Source: Pseudomonas sp. DC1.2
GTDB lineage: Bacteria > Pseudomonadota > Gammaproteobacteria > Pseudomonadales > Pseudomonadaceae
Length of the DNA stretch: 64,000 nucleotides
Direction of reading: 5' to 3'
Assembly: GCF_034351645.1 (NCBI RefSeq)
Contig: NZ_CP133782.1
Coordinates: forward strand, 4,345,001 to 4,409,000
Positions within the stretch are counted from its first letter, which is position 1, and every line of letters starts with the position of its first letter. The notes beneath the pieces were generated by a model. The model did no database searches, had not been told where the DNA came from, and worked only from the letters and a program-made list of their open reading frames with translations. Made by a program: the position numbers and the translations under genes. This document shows positions 30,173 to 42,923 of this stretch, piece by piece.

Positions 30173-31024
30173 ATGACAACTGCTATGAAACAACCAACGC
30201 TCTCGAGCCAATGCATGGCCGAGTTTCTGGGTACTGCATTGCTAATTTTCTTCGGCACGGGTTGTGTTGCTGCGCTCAAGGTAGCGGGCGCAAGCTTCGG
30301 CTTGTGGGAAATCAGCATCATCTGGGGGGTAGGCGTCAGCATGGCGATCTACCTGACTGCCGGAGTTTCCGGGGCTCATCTCAATCCTGCCGTCAGCATC
30401 GCTCTGAGCCTTTTCGCCGACTTCGAAAAACGCAAACTGCCGTTCTATATTTTCTCGCAAGTGGCTGGCGCCTTCTGTGGCGCGCTGTTGGTCTACACGC
30501 TTTACAGCAACTTGTTCTTCGATTTCGAACAAACTCACCATATGGTTCGTGGCACGCAGGCAAGCCTTGAGCTGGCGTCGGTATTCTCGACGTTCCCCAA
30601 CCCTGCGTTGTCCACCGCCCAGGCGTTCCTGGTTGAAGTGATCATCACCGCCATTCTGATGGGCGTGATCATGTCCCTGACCGACGACAACAACGGCCTG
30701 CCAAAAGGGCCGCTGGCGCCCCTGCTGATCGGCCTGTTGATTGCGGTGATCGGCAGTTCCATGGGCCCACTGACCGGTTTCGCGATGAACCCGGCGCGCG
30801 ACTTCGGTCCTAAACTGATGACGTTCTTCACCGGTTGGGGTCAAATTTCCTTCACCGGTGGGCGTGACATTCCGTACTTCCTGATTCCGATTTTCGCGCC
30901 GATTGTCGGTGCCTGCCTCGGTGCTATCGCTTATCGCGGGCTGATTGCCCGTCATTTGCCAGGCACCGAACCTGCTGCACAGGACGTTACAGCGGCCATT
31001 GACGGCAAACCAAAAGTTTCTTGA
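30173..31024 (+). CDS. glpF: Glycerol uptake facilitator (aquaglyceroporin)
   Basis: A 283-residue MIP-family channel with six helices and two re-entrant NPA loops (AHLNPAVS near residue 68 and GFAMNPARDFGPK near residue 205); the Asp after the second NPA marks a glycerol channel. The start is the ATG at 30173, preceded by ACGAGG. First gene of glpF-glpK. Confidence 0.97.
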   Translation: MTTAMKQPTLSSQCMAEFLGTALLIFFGTGCVAALKVAGASFGLWEISIIWGVGVSMAIYLTAGVSGAHLNPAVSIALSLFADFEKRKLPFYIFSQVAGAFCGALLVYTLYSNLFFDFEQTHHMVRGTQASLELASVFSTFPNPALSTAQAFLVEVIITAILMGVIMSLTDDNNGLPKGPLAPLLIGLLIAVIGSSMGPLTGFAMNPARDFGPKLMTFFTGWGQISFTGGRDIPYFLIPIFAPIVGACLGAIAYRGLIARHLPGTEPAAQDVTAAIDGKPKVS

Positions 31025-31066
31025 AAGCACGGGTGCGTGACCCTGCCTATTTGAGCGCGCGCCTGA

Positions 31067-32605
<1,539 letters not shown>

Positions 32606-32609
32606 GCCA

Positions 32610-32633
32610 AGAACCGGACTCACATCCGGTTCT
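32610..32633 (+). other. Stem-loop between glpK and glpR
   Basis: AGAACCGGA / TCCGGTTCT, nine perfect pairs with a six-base loop, just after the glpK stop. No T-tract follows, so it is more likely an mRNA stabiliser or attenuating stem than a terminator. Confidence 0.5.
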
Positions 32634-32700
32634 AACTGGTAGGGAGCAGATTCGTGCGGCATCATGGGCAAATTTTGTACGGCAGCCCAAAGGAAGCCCC

Positions 32701-33456
32701 ATGAATCTGCCTCCCCGTCAGCAGCAAATCCTCGAACTGGTCCGCGAACGCGGCTATGTCAGCATCGAGGAAATGGCTCAGCTGTTCGTCGTGACACCGC
32801 AAACCATCCGCCGCGATATCAATCAATTGGCGGAATCCAATTTGTTGCGCCGCTATCACGGCGGCGCAGCCTACGATTCAAGCGTTGAAAACACCGCCTA
32901 CGCGATGCGTGCCGATCAAATGCGCGATGAAAAACAGCGCATTGGTGAAGCCATCGCCGCACAGATCCCAGACCACGCCTCGCTGTTCATCAACATCGGC
33001 ACGACTACCGAATCCATCGCGCGGGCGCTGCTCAACCACAACCATCTGAAAATCATCACCAACAACCTGCACGTAGCGTCAATGCTCAGCGCCAAGGACG
33101 ACTTCGATGTTCTGCTGACGGGCGGCAACGTTCGTCGTGACGGCGGCGTGGTAGGCCAGGCAAGTGTTGATTTCATTAACCAGTTCAAAGTCGATTTCGC
33201 CCTGGTCGGCATCAGCGGCATCGATGAAGACGGCAGCCTGCTGGACTTCGATTACCAAGAAGTGCGGGTCTCCCAGGCGATCATCGCCAACGCCAGAAAA
33301 GTAATCCTGGCGGCTGACTCCAGCAAATTTGGGCGTAATGCCATGATTCGTCTGGGCCCCATTAGCCTGATCGACTGCCTGGTCACCGACCAGCAACCGG
33401 TGCCAGCACTCGCGCAGCTGCTAAGCCAGCACAAGATTCGGCTCGAAGTCGTTTAA
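32701..33456 (+). CDS. glpR: Glycerol-3-phosphate regulon repressor GlpR
   Basis: A 251-residue DeoR-family repressor. The N-terminal helix-turn-helix covers residues 1-55 ([38 protein letters not shown]) and the C-terminal sugar-phosphate-binding domain 75-230 contains [13 protein letters not shown]. It represses glpFK and glpD; glycerol-3-phosphate releases it. Gene order glpFKRD as in other pseudomonads. Confidence 0.97.
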   Translation: MNLPPRQQQILELVRERGYVSIEEMAQLFVVTPQTIRRDINQLAESNLLRRYHGGAAYDSSVENTAYAMRADQMRDEKQRIGEAIAAQIPDHASLFINIGTTTESIARALLNHNHLKIITNNLHVASMLSAKDDFDVLLTGGNVRRDGGVVGQASVDFINQFKVDFALVGISGIDEDGSLLDFDYQEVRVSQAIIANARKVILAADSSKFGRNAMIRLGPISLIDCLVTDQQPVPALAQLLSQHKIRLEVV

Positions 33457-33485
33457 TCCCTCGCCTCTTCGCGGACAGTACCGAC

Positions 33486-33553
33486 GCCTTCGCGAACAGG
33501 CGCTCGCCCCACGTTCAGCGTCCCCTTTGGGGGAGTGAGCCTGCTCGCGAAGT
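33486..33553. repeat. Inverted pair of REP-like sequences after glpR
   Basis: GCCTTCGCGAACAGGCGCTC (33486-33505) faces GAGTGAGCCTGCTCGCGAAG (33533-33552). Both carry the REP core with TCGCGA and the AGGC/GCCT edges, separated by a GC-rich loop. Confidence 0.7.
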
Positions 33554-33598
33554 CGATCGATGTCCTCTCTCCTTTTTGCGCTCTACTGCGTTTTAAAA

Positions 33599-33719
33599 TG
33601 TTCGTAAATTTTCCTTTTGTGGCCCTTCGATCAGTAATTTCAATCGAAGCTGACTGGCTGCACGCGTCTTTATGGGTTATTATTTTCGTAAATGAACATT
33701 AATGTTCGAATTCAAATAC
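33599..33719 (+). promoter_or_regulatory. Cluster of GlpR-like operators upstream of glpD
   Basis: ATTTTCGTAAATGAACAT at 33682-33699 matches 15 of 18 positions of the GlpR consensus WTTTTCGTATACGAAAAW. Weaker copies begin at 33599 (ATGTTCGTA) and 33702 (ATGTTCGAATTCAAATAC). The 33682 and 33702 sites are 20 bases apart, two helical turns, and end about 30 bases before the glpD start. Confidence 0.6.
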
Positions 33720-33748
33720 CGAAAATCATAAAAGATCGAGGCCAGCCG

Positions 33749-35287
33749 ATGCTCACTTCTACCTTGCCTACGCCCCCTCTCGCCGAGGTCTACGATATCG
33801 CCGTCATCGGCGGTGGGATCAATGGCGTAGGGATCGCAGCGGATGCCGCCGGTCGCGGTCTTTCAGTGTTCCTTTGCGAAAAAGACGACCTGGCCAGCCA
33901 CACCTCTTCGGCCAGCAGTAAGCTGATCCACGGCGGTCTGCGCTACCTCGAACATTATGAGTTTCGCTTGGTACGCGAAGCGTTGGCCGAGCGCGAAGTG
34001 CTGCTGGCCAAGGCGCCACACATCGTCAAGCAGATGCGCTTCGTACTGCCTCACCGGCCGCACTTGCGTCCAGCATGGATGATTCGGGCGGGCCTGTTCC
34101 TCTATGACAATCTGGGCAAGCGCGAACAACTGGAAGGCTCGAAAAGCCTGAAGTTCGGTCCCGACAGCGTCCTGAAAAGCGAAATCACCAAGGGCTTCGA
34201 ATATTCCGATTGCTGGGTCGATGACGCACGCCTGGTGGTGTTGAACGCTATGGCTGCCCGCGAAAAGGGTGCGCACATTCACACCCAGACGCGTTGCGTC
34301 AGCGCCCGTCGCAGTAAAGGCTTGTGGGAGCTGCAGCTCCAGCGTGCCGATGGCAGTCTGTTTTCCATTCGCGCCAAGGGGTTGGTCAACGCGGCAGGGC
34401 CGTGGGTCGCCAAGTTTATTCGTGATGACCTGAAGATGGATTCGCCTTACGGCATTCGCCTGATCCAGGGCAGCCACCTCATCGTGCCAAAACTGTACGA
34501 AGGCGAGCACGCGCACATTCTGCAAAATGAAGATCAGCGCATTGTGTTCACGATTCCGTACCTGAACCACTTCACCCTGATCGGCACGACCGACCGCGAG
34601 TACACCGGTGATCCGGCCAAAGTGGCAATCACCGAAGGCGAAACTGACTACATGCTTAACGTCGTCAACGCCCACTTTAAGAAGCAAGTGTTGCGCGACG
34701 ATATCGTGCATAGCTATTCCGGGGTTCGCCCTCTGTGCAACGACGAGTCCGACAACCCGTCCGCTGTGACCCGCGACTACACCCTGGCACTCTCTGGCAG
34801 TGGCGAAGAAGCCCCGCTGCTGTCGGTGTTCGGCGGCAAGCTGACCACCTACCGCAAATTGGCCGAGTCGGCGCTGGCGCAACTGGCACCGTACTTCACG
34901 CACATCAAGCCAAGCTGGACCGCTAACGCGACCCTTCCAGGCGGCGAAGACATGACCACGCCACAAGCGCTGGCTTCGTTGATCCGCGACAAGTTCGACT
35001 GGGTGCCCACCGAGATCGCTCGCCGCTGGTCCACCAGTTACGGCAGCCGCACCTGGCGCATGCTGGAAGGCGTACAGAGCCTCAATGACCTCGGCGAACA
35101 CATCGGCGGCGGTCTCTACACCCGTGAAGTCGACTACCTGTGTGGCGAAGAGTGGGCAACCACAGCACACGACATCCTGTGGCGCCGTAGCAAGCTCGGG
35201 TTATTCACCACCGAGGCTGAGCAGCAGAAATTGGCGGATTACCTGAACAAGGTCGAACAGAACCGCAGCAAGATCGAAGCGGCCTGA
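33749..35287 (+). CDS. glpD: Aerobic glycerol-3-phosphate dehydrogenase
   Basis: A 512-residue membrane-associated FAD flavoprotein that oxidises glycerol-3-phosphate to dihydroxyacetone phosphate and feeds the quinone pool. The dinucleotide-binding motif VIGGGINGVGIAADAAGRG is at about residues 19-37 and the SSKLIHGGLRYLEHYEFRLV block near residue 55. The start is the ATG at 33749; 19 codons upstream of it fall in the operator region. Confidence 0.97.
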   Translation: MLTSTLPTPPLAEVYDIAVIGGGINGVGIAADAAGRGLSVFLCEKDDLASHTSSASSKLIHGGLRYLEHYEFRLVREALAEREVLLAKAPHIVKQMRFVLPHRPHLRPAWMIRAGLFLYDNLGKREQLEGSKSLKFGPDSVLKSEITKGFEYSDCWVDDARLVVLNAMAAREKGAHIHTQTRCVSARRSKGLWELQLQRADGSLFSIRAKGLVNAAGPWVAKFIRDDLKMDSPYGIRLIQGSHLIVPKLYEGEHAHILQNEDQRIVFTIPYLNHFTLIGTTDREYTGDPAKVAITEGETDYMLNVVNAHFKKQVLRDDIVHSYSGVRPLCNDESDNPSAVTRDYTLALSGSGEEAPLLSVFGGKLTTYRKLAESALAQLAPYFTHIKPSWTANATLPGGEDMTTPQALASLIRDKFDWVPTEIARRWSTSYGSRTWRMLEGVQSLNDLGEHIGGGLYTREVDYLCGEEWATTAHDILWRRSKLGLFTTEAEQQKLADYLNKVEQNRSKIEAA

Positions 35288-35305
35288 TATCGAGTCTGGT
35301 TAAAC

Positions 35306-35340
35306 CAAAGCCCCTGAATCTAACGATTCAGGGGCTTTTT
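35306..35340 (+). terminator. glpD terminator
   Basis: AAAGCCCCTGAATC / GATTCAGGGGCTTTTT hairpin 19 bases past the stop. Confidence 0.9.
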
Positions 35341-35396
35341 GCGTCTTGGCGCGCGCCACATACCGGCTGTAACAGCGAGATCCCTCAGATGGCGCA

Positions 35397-35441
35397 TTCG
35401 GTTTTCCGAACACGCACCGTCATTCGATTCGGATTCCCGGA
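35397..35441 (+). promoter_or_regulatory. AauR enhancer sites
   Basis: TTCGGTTTTCCGAA (35397-35410) is a perfect match to the TTCGG-N4-CCGAA motif described for P. putida AauR. TTCGGATTCCCGGA (35428-35441) is a near match 31 bases (three helical turns) further on. Both lie 80-120 bases upstream of a sigma-54 promoter, the right distance for activator binding. Confidence 0.75.
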
Positions 35442-35517
35442 TAACCGGAGTAAAAAAGCACGACTAAAAATATTTATTTTACTTATAAATCAATAGGTTG
35501 CTTCTAACCTCCCAGTC

Positions 35518-35533
35518 TGGCATGACTCATGCT
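35518..35533 (+). promoter_or_regulatory. Sigma-54 promoter of aatJQMP
   Basis: TGGCATGACTCATGCT has the invariant GG (35519-35520) and GC (35531-35532) with exactly 10 bases between, close to TGGCAC-N5-TTGCA. The AauR protein encoded 5 kb downstream is a sigma-54 activator. Confidence 0.75.
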
Positions 35534-35649
35534 CTACACTCTGGGACGAATGTACTGTCGTGCCCACATCTCAGGAGCCGCCAGGCATTCGAAGCACAAA
35601 AGGGCCGACAAACTGGCTCCATAAAAAAAACAATGTCGAGGAAAATTTG

Positions 35650-36564
35650 ATGCGCATCGTTCCCCACATCCTGGGCGCAGCCGTTGCTGCTGCTCTGATT
35701 AGCACGCCAGTTTTCGCCGCCGAACTCACCGGCACTTTGAAGAAAATCAAAGACAACGGTTTTATCACCCTCGGCCATCGTGACGCGTCCATCCCGTTTT
35801 CCTACATTGCGGACGCTTCCGGCAAACCAGTCGGCTACTCCCACGATATCCAGTTGAAAATCGTCGAAGCCATCAAAAAAGATCTCGACATGCCCAACCT
35901 CCAGGTCAAGTACAACCTGGTGACCTCGCAAACCCGTATTCCACTGGTGCAGAACGGCACCGTGGACGTCGAATGCGGCTCCACGACCAACAACGTAGAA
36001 CGTCAGCAGCAAGTTGACTTCTCGGTTGGTATCTTCGAAATCGGCACTAAATTGCTGTCGAAGAAAGACTCCACCTACAAAGACTTCGCAGACCTCAAAG
36101 GCAAGAACGTCGTGACCACCGCCGGCACCACGTCGGAGCGCATCCTCAAGTCGATGAACGCCGACAAACAAATGGGCATGAACGTCATCTCCGCCAAAGA
36201 CCACGGCGAGTCCTTCCAGATGCTGGAATCGGGCCGAGCTGTTGCCTTCATGATGGACGACGCCTTGCTGGCGGGTGAAATGGCCAAGGCCAAGAAGCCG
36301 ACCGACTGGGCCGTGACCGGTACTCCACAGTCCTACGAAATCTACGGCTGCATGGTCCGCAAAGGCGACGAGCCGTTCAAGAAAGCGGTGGACGACGCCA
36401 TCGTCGCTACCTACAAATCCGGCGAGATCAACAAGATCTTCGAAAAATGGTTCATGCAGCCAATCCCGCCAAAAGGCCTGAACCTGATGTTCCCGATGAG
36501 CGAAGAGCTCAAGGCCCTGATCGCCAACCCGACCGACAAAGCGGCTGACGAAAAGAAATCCTGA
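35650..36564 (+). CDS. aatJ: Acidic amino acid ABC transporter, periplasmic binding protein
   Basis: A 304-residue binding protein of the GltI/AatJ family for glutamate and aspartate. A signal peptide (residues 1-23, ending PVFA) is followed by the ligand-binding lobes with LGHRDASIPFSYI near residue 40 and the VDVECGSTTNN block near 105. The start is the ATG at 35650 behind GAGGAAAATTTG. It heads the aatJ-Q-M-P operon behind a sigma-54 promoter. Confidence 0.95.
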   Translation: MRIVPHILGAAVAAALISTPVFAAELTGTLKKIKDNGFITLGHRDASIPFSYIADASGKPVGYSHDIQLKIVEAIKKDLDMPNLQVKYNLVTSQTRIPLVQNGTVDVECGSTTNNVERQQQVDFSVGIFEIGTKLLSKKDSTYKDFADLKGKNVVTTAGTTSERILKSMNADKQMGMNVISAKDHGESFQMLESGRAVAFMMDDALLAGEMAKAKKPTDWAVTGTPQSYEIYGCMVRKGDEPFKKAVDDAIVATYKSGEINKIFEKWFMQPIPPKGLNLMFPMSEELKALIANPTDKAADEKKS

Positions 36565-36757
36565 TTTCTGACTCACTGACTTCCTGAGGGGCGAATACCT
36601 GCCCTTCAGGAAGTTGTCATTCCCTGCTGGAATTTTTGGAAACACTCGAACGGGTTGTTGTCGAGCCGATCGCGTGTGCCTGACCGTCAAGGTCGGATGG
36701 GAACGGAGTTTCCCCAGGCGGGCACTTGTACATTGATCGATCCGAGGGGAGACCCTA

Positions 36758-37504
36758 ATGAATTACAACTGGGACTGGGGCGTGTTCTTCAAGTCCACCG
36801 GCGTGGGCAGCGAGACCTATCTCGACTGGTTCATCTCCGGCTTGGGCTGGACCATTGCCATCGCCGTCGTGGCCTGGATTGTTGCCTTGCTGCTGGGCTC
36901 AATCCTGGGTGTCATGCGCACCGTGCCGAACCGCGTCGTATCGGGCATCGCGACCTGCTACGTCGAACTATTCCGTAACGTGCCACTGCTGGTTCAGCTG
37001 TTCATCTGGTACTTCCTGGTGCCCGATCTGCTGCCGCAAAACCTGCAGGACTGGTACAAGCAAGACCTGAACCCAACCACCTCGGCCTACCTGAGCGTTG
37101 TCGTGTGCCTGGGCCTGTTCACCGCTGCTCGCGTTTGCGAACAAGTGCGCACCGGTATTCAGGCGCTCCCCCGAGGCCAGGAATCCGCTGCACGCGCCAT
37201 GGGCTTCAAGTTGCCGCAGATCTACTGGAATGTGCTGCTGCCCCAGGCTTATCGCATCATCATTCCGCCGCTTACCTCCGAATTCCTGAACGTCTTCAAG
37301 AACTCCTCCGTAGCCTCGCTGATCGGTCTGATGGAGCTGCTTGCACAGACCAAACAGACCGCCGAGTTTTCCGCGAACCTGTTCGAAGCCTTCACCCTTG
37401 CCACCCTGATCTACTTCACCCTAAACATGAGCCTGATGTTACTGATGCGCCTGGTCGAGAAGAAAGTCGCCGTACCCGGCCTGATCTCCGTAGGGGGTAA
37501 ATGA
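36758..37504 (+). CDS. aatQ: Acidic amino acid ABC transporter permease AatQ
   Basis: A 248-residue GltJ-like inner-membrane permease with about five helices. It has the conserved coupling EAA-like loop RGQESAARAMGFKLPQIYWNVLLPQA near residues 143-168. It follows aatJ after about 190 bases, enough for partial attenuation that leaves more binding protein than permease. The stop overlaps aatM. Confidence 0.95.
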   Translation: MNYNWDWGVFFKSTGVGSETYLDWFISGLGWTIAIAVVAWIVALLLGSILGVMRTVPNRVVSGIATCYVELFRNVPLLVQLFIWYFLVPDLLPQNLQDWYKQDLNPTTSAYLSVVVCLGLFTAARVCEQVRTGIQALPRGQESAARAMGFKLPQIYWNVLLPQAYRIIIPPLTSEFLNVFKNSSVASLIGLMELLAQTKQTAEFSANLFEAFTLATLIYFTLNMSLMLLMRLVEKKVAVPGLISVGGK

Positions 37505-38175
37505 TGGAATTCGATTTCAGCGGCATTATTCCGTCCCTGCCCGGCCTGTGGAACGGCATGGTCATGACCCTGCAACTGATGGTGCTAGGCGTCGTTGGCG
37601 GGCTGATTCTCGGCACGATCCTGGCGTTGATGCGCTTGTCGTCAAGCAAGCTACTGTCCAGGCTTGCCGGCGCTTACGTTAACTATTTCCGTTCCATCCC
37701 GCTGCTGTTGGTGATTACCTGGTTCTATCTGGCGGTGCCGTTCGTATTGCGCTGGATCACCGGCGAAGACACCCCCATCGGCGCGTTTGCCTCGTGCATC
37801 GTCGCGTTCATGATGTTTGAAGCGGCGTATTTCTGCGAAATCGTCCGGGCCGGCGTGCAGTCGATCCCCAAGGGGCAGATGGGCGCCGCCCAGGCGCTGG
37901 GCATGAGCTACGGCCAAATGATGCGCTTGATCATCCTGCCGCAAGCCTTTCGCAAGATGACCCCGCTACTGCTGCAACAAAGCATCATCCTGTTTCAGGA
38001 CACCTCGCTGGTCTACACCGTCGGCTTGGTGGACTTCCTCAATGCTTCGCGGGCCAGTGGTGACATCATCGGCCGCTCCAATGAGTTCCTGATCTTCGCA
38101 GGTCTCGTGTACTTCACAATCAGCTTTGCCGCCTCGCTGCTGGTCAAGCGTCTGCAAAAAAGGTTTGCCGTATGA
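37501..38175 (+). CDS. aatM: Acidic amino acid ABC transporter permease AatM
   Basis: A 224-residue GltK-like permease, partner of AatQ. It begins [20 protein letters not shown] and contains the ATPase-contact loop [27 protein letters not shown] near residue 125. Overlaps aatQ and aatP by four bases each, so the three are translated as a block. Confidence 0.95.
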   Translation: MMEFDFSGIIPSLPGLWNGMVMTLQLMVLGVVGGLILGTILALMRLSSSKLLSRLAGAYVNYFRSIPLLLVITWFYLAVPFVLRWITGEDTPIGAFASCIVAFMMFEAAYFCEIVRAGVQSIPKGQMGAAQALGMSYGQMMRLIILPQAFRKMTPLLLQQSIILFQDTSLVYTVGLVDFLNASRASGDIIGRSNEFLIFAGLVYFTISFAASLLVKRLQKRFAV

Positions 38176-38906
38176 TCTCTATCAAGAACATCAACAAGTG
38201 GTATGGCGACTTCCAGGTCCTGACTGATTGCAGTACCGAGGTCAAAAAAGGCGAAGTGATTGTGGTGTGCGGGCCATCGGGCTCGGGCAAATCCACCTTG
38301 ATCAAATGCGTGAACGCCCTGGAACCGTTCCAGAAAGGCGACATCGTGGTCGATGGCACCTCCATCGCCAACCCGAAGACCAACCTGCCAAAACTGCGCT
38401 CGCGCGTTGGCATGGTGTTCCAGCATTTCGAACTCTTCCCGCACCTGACCATCACCGAAAACCTGACCATCGCGCAGATCAAGGTGCTGGGACGGAGCAA
38501 GGAAGAGGCGACCAAAAAAGGTCTGCAACTGCTGGAGCGCGTCGGTTTGTCGGCCCATGCTCACAAGCACCCGGGCCAACTCTCCGGTGGGCAGCAACAG
38601 CGCGTGGCGATTGCCCGAGCGTTGGCCATGGACCCCATCGTCATGCTGTTCGACGAGCCGACCTCGGCGCTGGACCCGGAAATGGTCAATGAAGTGCTCG
38701 ACGTCATGGTGCAACTGGCCCAGGAAGGCATGACCATGATGTGCGTAACCCACGAGATGGGCTTCGCGCGTAAAGTGGCAGACCGCGTGATCTTCATGGA
38801 CGCGGGCAAGATCATCGAAGACTGTCCAAAAGAGGAATTTTTCGGTGACATCAGTGCCCGCTCAGAGCGTGCGCAACATTTCCTCGAGAAAATCCTGCAA
38901 CACTAA
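38172..38906 (+). CDS. aatP: Acidic amino acid ABC transporter ATP-binding protein AatP
   Basis: A 244-residue GltL-like ATPase. Walker [10 protein letters not shown] (near residues 34-42), signature [15 protein letters not shown] (near 137), Walker [15 protein letters not shown] and switch His (CVTHEMGF) are intact. It powers uptake through AatQM. Confidence 0.97.
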   Translation: MISIKNINKWYGDFQVLTDCSTEVKKGEVIVVCGPSGSGKSTLIKCVNALEPFQKGDIVVDGTSIANPKTNLPKLRSRVGMVFQHFELFPHLTITENLTIAQIKVLGRSKEEATKKGLQLLERVGLSAHAHKHPGQLSGGQQQRVAIARALAMDPIVMLFDEPTSALDPEMVNEVLDVMVQLAQEGMTMMCVTHEMGFARKVADRVIFMDAGKIIEDCPKEEFFGDISARSERAQHFLEKILQH

Positions 38907-38934
38907 GCACCGACTTGCTCGCTGCCACACCAAT

Positions 38935-38966
38935 CCCCTGTGGGAGCGAGCTTGCTCCCACAGGGG
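38935..38966. repeat. REP palindrome after aatP
   Basis: CCCCTGTGGGAGC and GCTCCCACAGGGG form 13-bp arms around GAGCTT. This is the most common REP sequence of fluorescent pseudomonads (GGGAGCGAGCTTGCTCCC). It may also act as the 3' stem of the aat transcript. Confidence 0.85.
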
Positions 38967-39017
38967 AAACGGCGGTGACTCGTAATCAAGTGTTGTGGTT
39001 GACCCAAGGCATCTGTG

Positions 39018-40920
39018 ATGAAATGTGACCCCACTCTCTATCGCGCCGCGCCGCCATCACTCGCCGTGAAACCCCGTCTGATTCGCCATCTGTTCCTGCC
39101 ACCGCTGGTCATCGCCTTGATGATCGGGCTGGGCTACGTCGGCTTCTGGGTCAGCGAGCACTATGGAATTCGCAGCCTGAGCGAAACGGGGCAGCGCCAG
39201 CTTGAACTGCACGCGCGCGCGGTAGAGAGTGAGATCAGCAAGTACACCTACCTGCCCAGCCTGCTGGAGCTCGAATCCAGCGTGTCGAAGCTGCTGGACA
39301 ACCCGTCGCCGGAACTCCGGCAAACGGTCAACGATTACCTCGAAGGCCTGAACCGGCGCAGCCGCAGTCGGGCTATCTATGTGATGGACACCACGGGCCG
39401 GGTACTGGCCACCAGCAACTGGCGTGATGTCGACAGTTACCTCGGTGAAGACCTGTCCTTCCGTGCGTATTTCCAGAGTGCTATACGCGGACAGCCGGGG
39501 CGCTTTTACGGCATCGGCAGCACCAATGGCGAACCGGGTTATTACCTGGCCCACGGCCTGGAAGAACACGGCAAAATCATCGGCGTGGCCGTGGTCAAGG
39601 TCCGCCTCGAAGCCATGGAAGAGCGCTGGCAACGCGCACGACTGGAAGCTTTCGTCAGCGATGAGAATGGCATCATCATTCTGTCGAGCGATCCGGCGCG
39701 GCGACTCAAGTCGGTGATACCGCTGAGTGACGAGACCAAAGAAAAACTGGCCCGTAGTCTTCAGTACTACTGGTTTCCGCTGAATGAACTGCAACCGCTG
39801 GCCCGCGAAACCCTGGCCGAAGGCGTGGAAAAACTGACCTTCCCGGCCAACAGCGAAGTGGCGTCCGGCGAACAGGACACCACCTACCTGGCCCAAACAC
39901 GGGCGCTGAGCGATACACCGTGGAACTTCACATTGCTCACGCCGCTGCAAGATTTGAGGCGTGAGGCGATCAATCAGGGAATCCTGGTGGCGGTAGCATT
40001 CGCGCTGGTGGCATTTTTGCTGATTGCCTGGAATGAGCGACGCAAGGTGATCGCTACCCGGCTCGCCGCCCGGGAAGCCTTGCAGGAGGCCAACAATCAA
40101 CTCGAGCGGCGGATTACCGAACGCACCACCGACCTGCGCGCCAGTAATGAACAGCTCAAGGGTCAAATCCGCGAACGACGTCAGGCCGAAGAGACCTTGC
40201 GCCGGGCTCAGGATGAACTAGTCCAGGCCGGCAAACTGGCGGCCATCGGCCAAATGTCTACCAGCATCGCCCACGAACTGAATCAACCGCTCGCAGCGCT
40301 GCGGACCTTGTCCGGTAACACGGTACGCTTCCTTGAGCGCGGTCAGTTGGACGTGGCCAGCACCAACCTGCAAACCATTAATGAGTTGATCGACCGCATG
40401 GGCCGGATTACCGCCAGCCTGCGCTCCTTCGCCAGGCGCGGTGACGATAAGGGTCAGGCCAGCCTTGGCAAAGCAGTGGACGCCGCGTTGCAACTGCTGG
40501 GCGGGCGTGTAGACAGTGCTCATCTGCAATTACAGTGCAACTTCGCCGACGTCCAAGTACAGATTGACCAGACGCGTCTGGAGCAGATTCTGGTCAACCT
40601 GATCGGCAACGCGCTCGACGCCATGCAGGCTCAGCCGCAGCCCGAGCTATGGCTCGAAGGCGAGGCGTTCGACGGTAAATATCGCCTTCGCGTTCGCGAC
40701 AACGGCCACGGCATCGATGCCGAAGCGCGCAAGCATCTGTTTGAACCGTTTTTCACCACCAAGCCCGGCTCACAGGGACTGGGTCTCGGCCTGACCCTCT
40801 CCGCCAGCCTGGCCGCTGCCACCGGTGGGCACCTGGGTGTCGAACACCCGGCGAGCGGTGGAACCACCTTCGTCCTCAGTTTACCGTTGGTAAGCCCCAC
40901 TCCCGCCGAGCCGAGCCAAT

Positions 40921-40937
<17 letters not shown>
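39018..40937 (+). CDS. aauS: Sensor histidine kinase AauS (DctB-like)
   Basis: A 639-residue inner-membrane kinase of the DctB type. Helix 1 is at about residues 20-43, a large periplasmic dCache/PAS-like sensor domain at about 45-315, helix 2 at about 320-340, and a coiled coil (ANNQLERRITERTTDL) at 350-390. The phospho-acceptor His lies in STSIAHELNQPLAALR near residue 418. The HATPase domain has NALDAMQ, DNGHGID and GLGLGLTLS. In P. putida AauRS senses acidic amino acids and drives their uptake and use. The ATG at 39018 is preferred over the adjacent GTG at 39015. Overlaps aauR by 17 bases. Confidence 0.92.
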
Positions 40938-42248
<1,311 letters not shown>

Positions 42249-42249
<1 letters not shown>

Positions 42250-42587
42250 TGGACCTGATTCTCAAAGCAGCGTTGGGCGCGGCAGTGGTACTGATCCTCG
42301 CAGCGCTGGCCAAGACCAAAAACTATTACATCGCAGGCTTGATACCGCTGTTTCCGACCTTCGCCCTGATTGCGCATTACATCGTCGGCAAAGGCCGGTC
42401 GCTGGAGGATCTCAAGACCACCATCGTTTTCGGCATGTGGTCGATCATTCCTTACTTCATCTACCTGGCGACCTTGTATGTGATGGTCGACCGGATGCGG
42501 CTGGAAGCCTCCCTCGCTGTCGCGGCGGTGGCGTGGTTGATCGCGGCAACGGTGTTGGTGAGCGTGTGGCTTCGCTTCCACACCTGA
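42249..42587 (+). CDS. glpM: GlpM family membrane protein
   Basis: A 112-residue inner-membrane protein with four hydrophobic segments and the family core KTKNYYIAGLIPLFPTFALIAHYIVG (residues 22-47). glpM in P. aeruginosa lies directly after glpD and was linked to alginate production; its biochemical role is unknown. Here it is fused transcriptionally to aauR (stop and start overlap by one base) and separated from glpD by 7 kb. Confidence 0.88.
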
Positions 42588-42923
42588 AGCCGAGGGACGC
42601 TGACACGATGACTGGCCCGCCCCTCCTCTGCGAACGGGCCTTTGTGGCGAGGGCATCTATGCCCGTGAGGGCGCAGCAGTGGTAAACCTCACGCTCATTA
42701 GTCCTGACAAGCTTGGTGATAGGTTTTCTTGAGGCTGCTTCGCGATCCAACGGCGATAAATCCTCACACCACAAAGCTCGACCTGCCAACGACTACACGT
42801 CTACTGGCCCGGCCCTTGCATTTATCCGCAACGCCCTCCCGGTGTCTGGGAGGATCTGCCAAGGGTAAACCTGAAGTTGAATATTTTCCCCAGCGCACCG
42901 TCCCTGACCGAGGGAACGTGCCC
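42588..42923. other. Intergenic region between glpM and a small DMT gene
   Basis: A GGCCCG / CGGGCC hairpin with TTT (42614-42643) ends the aau-glpM transcript. A REP-like segment with GTGGCGAGGGCATC follows at about 42644-42690. The remaining 230 bases hold the promoter and a leader; an in-frame extension of the next gene runs through it but shows no coding character. Confidence 0.55.

Larger units (their letters stand above)
35288..35649. other. glpD-aatJ intergenic region
   Basis: Contains, in order, the glpD terminator, two AauR-type palindromes (35397-35441), a short AT-rich stretch (about 35455-35500), a sigma-54 promoter (35518-35533) and an approximately 105-base leader of aatJ. Confidence 0.8.

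Noticed and set aside
33863..35170. 435-codon open frame opposite glpD
   Set aside because: Antisense shadow of a complete, conserved enzyme gene.
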